From: Caulobacteraceae bacterium UBA5005
GTDB taxonomy: Bacteria; Pseudomonadota; Alphaproteobacteria; Caulobacterales; Caulobacteraceae
DNA: 30,252 nucleotides
Assembly: GCA_002398405.1 (NCBI GenBank)
Contig: DGYN01000127.1
Coordinates: 1 to 30,252, forward strand
Direction of reading: 5' to 3'
Numbering within the stretch: position 1 is the first letter of the stretch; each line of letters opens with the position of its first letter. This document shows, in pieces, positions 27,988 through 30,252 of this stretch. The notes below the pieces were generated by a model that saw nothing but the letters and a program-made list of their open reading frames with translations, was not told where the DNA came from and ran no database searches. The position numbers and the translations under genes were made by a program.

Positions 27988-30252
27988 TCATTCGCCGCCT
28001 GTGTCCTCGACGTCGTCTAGCCTGTCTTCGCCACCATTCCCATCATCATTGGGGCCATCGTCAACGGCCTCATCATCATCGGACCCATCGTCACCGCCCG
28101 CATTTTCCGCAAGCCGTTCGACGCTGACCACATGCTCGTTCTCGGCGGTGCGGAAGACGATGACGCCCTGGGTGTTGCGAGCGGCGGTGCGGATCTGGCC
28201 GACCGGGCAGCGGATCAACTGGCCCTGGTCGGTGACCAACAGGATTTCGTCCCCCTGTTCCACCGGGAAGGAGGCGGCCAAGTGGCCTCCCTTGCGCGAC
28301 AGGTCATGGGCGATGAGCCCCTGTCCGCCCCGGCCGGTGCGGCGGTAGTCGTAGGCGCTGGTCCGCTTGCCGTAGCCCTCGGAGGAGAGGGTGAGGATGA
28401 TCTCCTCTGCCGCCTGCAGTTCGATGATGCGCTCTGGCGACAGCGCAACGCCCTCGCCGCCCTCATCATCCTCGTCCGGCGCGGGCGCCTCGTCGGCGTC
28501 GTCCCCTTCGGTGGCGCGCAGGAGGGCGCGCTGATGCTTGAGGTAGCCCACCCGTTCCGCCGGCGTCGCATCGACGCTGCGCAGAATGGCCATGGAGATG
28601 ACCCGGTCGCCTTCGGCCAGGCGAATGCCGCGGACTCCATCGGAATCGCGGCCGGCGAAGACCCGGACCTCATCGACGGCGAAACGGATGCAGCGCCCGA
28701 CGGCGGTGGTCAGCAGGACGTCGTTCTCGCCCGGCTTACAGATGCCGACGCCGACGATGGAGTCGCCCTCGTCGAGCTTCATGGCGATCTTGCCGGCGCG
28801 GTTGATGTTGACGAAGTCGGATAGCTTGTTGCGCCGGGCGTTGCCGCTCTTGGTGGCGAACATGACGTCGAACTTGTCCCAGGTCGCCTCGTCCTCCGGC
28901 AGGGGCAGGATGGAGGTGATGGTCTCGCCCTGCTGAATCGGCAGCAGGTTGACGAAGGCCTTGCCGCGCGATTGCGGCGTGCCGACCGGCAGGCGCCAGA
29001 CCTTGAGTTTGTAGACCTTGCCGCCGGAGGAGAAGAACAGCATCGGCGTATGGGTCGAGGCCGAGAAGACGCGGGTGACCGCATCGTCGTCCTTGGTGGC
29101 CATGCCGCCGCGCCCTTTTCCGCCCCGGTGCTGGGTCCGGTAGATGGCGAGCGGCGTGCGTTTCACATAGCCGCCGTGGGTGACGGTGATGACCATGTCC
29201 TCGCGGGCGATGAGGTCCTCGTCCTCCATGTCCGCGTCGCCTTCCATGAAGGTCGTGCGGCGCGGGACGGCGAACTGTGCGCGGACCTCGACCAGTTCCT
29301 CTCGGACGATAGCCATGATGCGGTCGCGGGAGCCGAGGATTTCAAGATAGCCGGCGATAGCGCCCGCCAGCTCCGACGCCTCGGCGAAGATTTCGTCGCG
29401 GCCAAGGCCGGTGAGGCGCGAGAGGGTCAAGGCGAGGATCGCCCTTGCCTGCTCGTCCGACAGACGCACGCGGTCGCCGCCGATCAGCTTGGTGCGCGGG
29501 TCCTGGATGAGTTCGATCAGCGGGTTCATGTCGCCGGTCGGCCAGTCCTTGGCCATCAGGCGCTCGCGCGCCTCGGCCGGATCGGCGGAGGAGCGGATGA
29601 TGTGGATGACCTCGTCGATATTGACGACCGCGATGGCGAGGCCGACCAGAAGGTGGCCCCGGTCGCGCGCCTTGGAGAGGTCGAACTTGGTGCGGCGGAC
29701 CACGACTTCCTCGCGGAACTCCACGAAGAGGTCGATCATGGTCCGCAGGCCCATCTGCTGCGGCCGGCCGCGATCCAGCGCCAGCATGTTGACCCCGAAG
29801 GAAGCCTGCAGAGGCGTGAAGCGGTATAGCTGGTTTAGGACGACGTCGGGAGAAGCGTCGCGCTTGAGTTCAACCACCACGCGGATGCCGTCGCGGTCGC
29901 TTTCGTCCCGCAGGTCGGCGATGCCCTCGATACGCTTTTCGCGGACCAGTTCGGCGACCCGCTCAACCATGGCGGCCTTGTTCACCTGATAGGGGATCGA
30001 GGAGATGATGATGCCGTCGCGATCCTTGCGCAGCTCCTGGATCTCGGCCTCACCGCGCATGATCACCGAGCCGCGGCCGGTCATCAGCGCCTGGCGGGCG
30101 CCGGAGCGGCCCATGATCAGGCCTCCGGTGGGGAAATCCGGGCCGGGGACCATATCCAGCAGTTCGTCCAGGCCTACCTCGGGGTTGTCGATGACGGCCA
30201 GGCAGGCGTCAACCACTTCGCCGAGGTTATGCGGCGGGATGTTGGTGGCCAT
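27988..30252 (-). CDS. gyrA: DNA gyrase subunit A, C-terminal 754 residues
   Basis: Gyrase introduces negative supercoils; GyrA cuts and rejoins DNA. The right edge cuts the gene: the first visible residues, MATNIPPHNLGEVV, correspond to about residue 210 of E. coli GyrA, so the active-site Tyr and quinolone-resistance region are outside. The tower and coiled-coil gate follow, then the beta-pinwheel DNA-wrapping domain. The GyrA box reads QHRGGKG, close to the consensus QRRGGKG, and marks a true gyrase rather than ParC. Two acidic stretches stand out: one inside the pinwheel (EGDDADEAPAPDEDDEGGEG) and a C-terminal tail of about 35 residues rich in Asp. The stop lies 21 bp before coaD. Confidence 0.97.
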   Translation of the reverse strand: MATNIPPHNLGEVVDACLAVIDNPEVGLDELLDMVPGPDFPTGGLIMGRSGARQALMTGRGSVIMRGEAEIQELRKDRDGIIISSIPYQVNKAAMVERVAELVREKRIEGIADLRDESDRDGIRVVVELKRDASPDVVLNQLYRFTPLQASFGVNMLALDRGRPQQMGLRTMIDLFVEFREEVVVRRTKFDLSKARDRGHLLVGLAIAVVNIDEVIHIIRSSADPAEARERLMAKDWPTGDMNPLIELIQDPRTKLIGGDRVRLSDEQARAILALTLSRLTGLGRDEIFAEASELAGAIAGYLEILGSRDRIMAIVREELVEVRAQFAVPRRTTFMEGDADMEDEDLIAREDMVITVTHGGYVKRTPLAIYRTQHRGGKGRGGMATKDDDAVTRVFSASTHTPMLFFSSGGKVYKLKVWRLPVGTPQSRGKAFVNLLPIQQGETITSILPLPEDEATWDKFDVMFATKSGNARRNKLSDFVNINRAGKIAMKLDEGDSIVGVGICKPGENDVLLTTAVGRCIRFAVDEVRVFAGRDSDGVRGIRLAEGDRVISMAILRSVDATPAERVGYLKHQRALLRATEGDDADEAPAPDEDDEGGEGVALSPERIIELQAAEEIILTLSSEGYGKRTSAYDYRRTGRGGQGLIAHDLSRKGGHLAASFPVEQGDEILLVTDQGQLIRCPVGQIRTAARNTQGVIVFRTAENEHVVSVERLAENAGGDDGSDDDEAVDDGPNDDGNGGEDRLDDVEDTGGE

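Overview
The window is high-GC, gene-dense bacterial chromosome with almost no non-coding DNA. Gene content points to an alphaproteobacterium of the Caulobacterales, such as Phenylobacterium or Caulobacter. The main reasons are the gyrA-coaD-cyclophilin-cyclophilin run beside queA-tgt, a GyrA with acidic insertions, a TamA/TamB pair, the DUF407/alpha-E/transglutaminase trio, and GANTC sites (the CcrM methylation sequence) in several promoter regions. The genus is an inference from gene content and codon use; no rRNA is present. I see no phage, IS element, CRISPR or rRNA. Most of the window reads as core genome, with a small accessory patch (arsR-SRPBCC and vapBC) near the left end.

Layout. 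1-131 (-): start of a Gly/Ser-rich lipoprotein cut by the window edge. 339-1161 (+): ArsR-type repressor overlapping an SRPBCC/AHSA1 protein, with a palindrome across the arsR start codon. 1223-1806 (+): vapBC toxin-antitoxin pair with its own promoter and inverted repeat. 1811-6500 (-): operon guaB-MAPEG-rsmB-guaA, with both steps from IMP to GMP at its two ends and a perfect 10-bp inverted repeat in its promoter. 6568-7323 (-): exported GIN-like repeat protein with a regular histidine ladder. 7484-9309 (-): ppx/gppA-rlmE. 9433-9768 (+): hspQ. 9850-9885 and 9771-9807: an inverted pair of REP-like elements. 9887-15846 (-): tamA-tamB, both apparently starting with TTG.

16072-19459 (+): a tightly overlapping three-gene operon for a circularly permuted ATP-grasp enzyme, an alpha-E protein and a transglutaminase-like cysteine peptidase. 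This conserved trio has no settled function. 19465-21113 (-): a TSUP (TauE/SafE) permease and an orphan CysA-like ATPase. 21338-22390 (+): a TIR-domain protein with a C-terminal transmembrane anchor. 22499-22570 (+): tRNA-Lys(UUU). 22643-23272 (+): an exported protein of unknown function. 23269-25451 (-): queA-tgt for queuosine; the Tgt lacks two of the usual zinc-binding cysteines. 25553-26128 (+): a lipoprotein. 26125-30252 (-): gyrA (N-terminus outside the window), coaD, a periplasmic cyclophilin and a cytoplasmic cyclophilin.

Genes are packed with 1-4 nt overlaps (ATGA, GTGA, TTGA, TGATG), implying widespread translational coupling. Two convergent gene pairs share a single CTAG that provides both stop codons. 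The best candidates for undescribed biology are the ATP-grasp/alpha-E/transglutaminase operon, the membrane-anchored TIR protein, the histidine-ladder GIN protein and the zinc-site-deficient Tgt.
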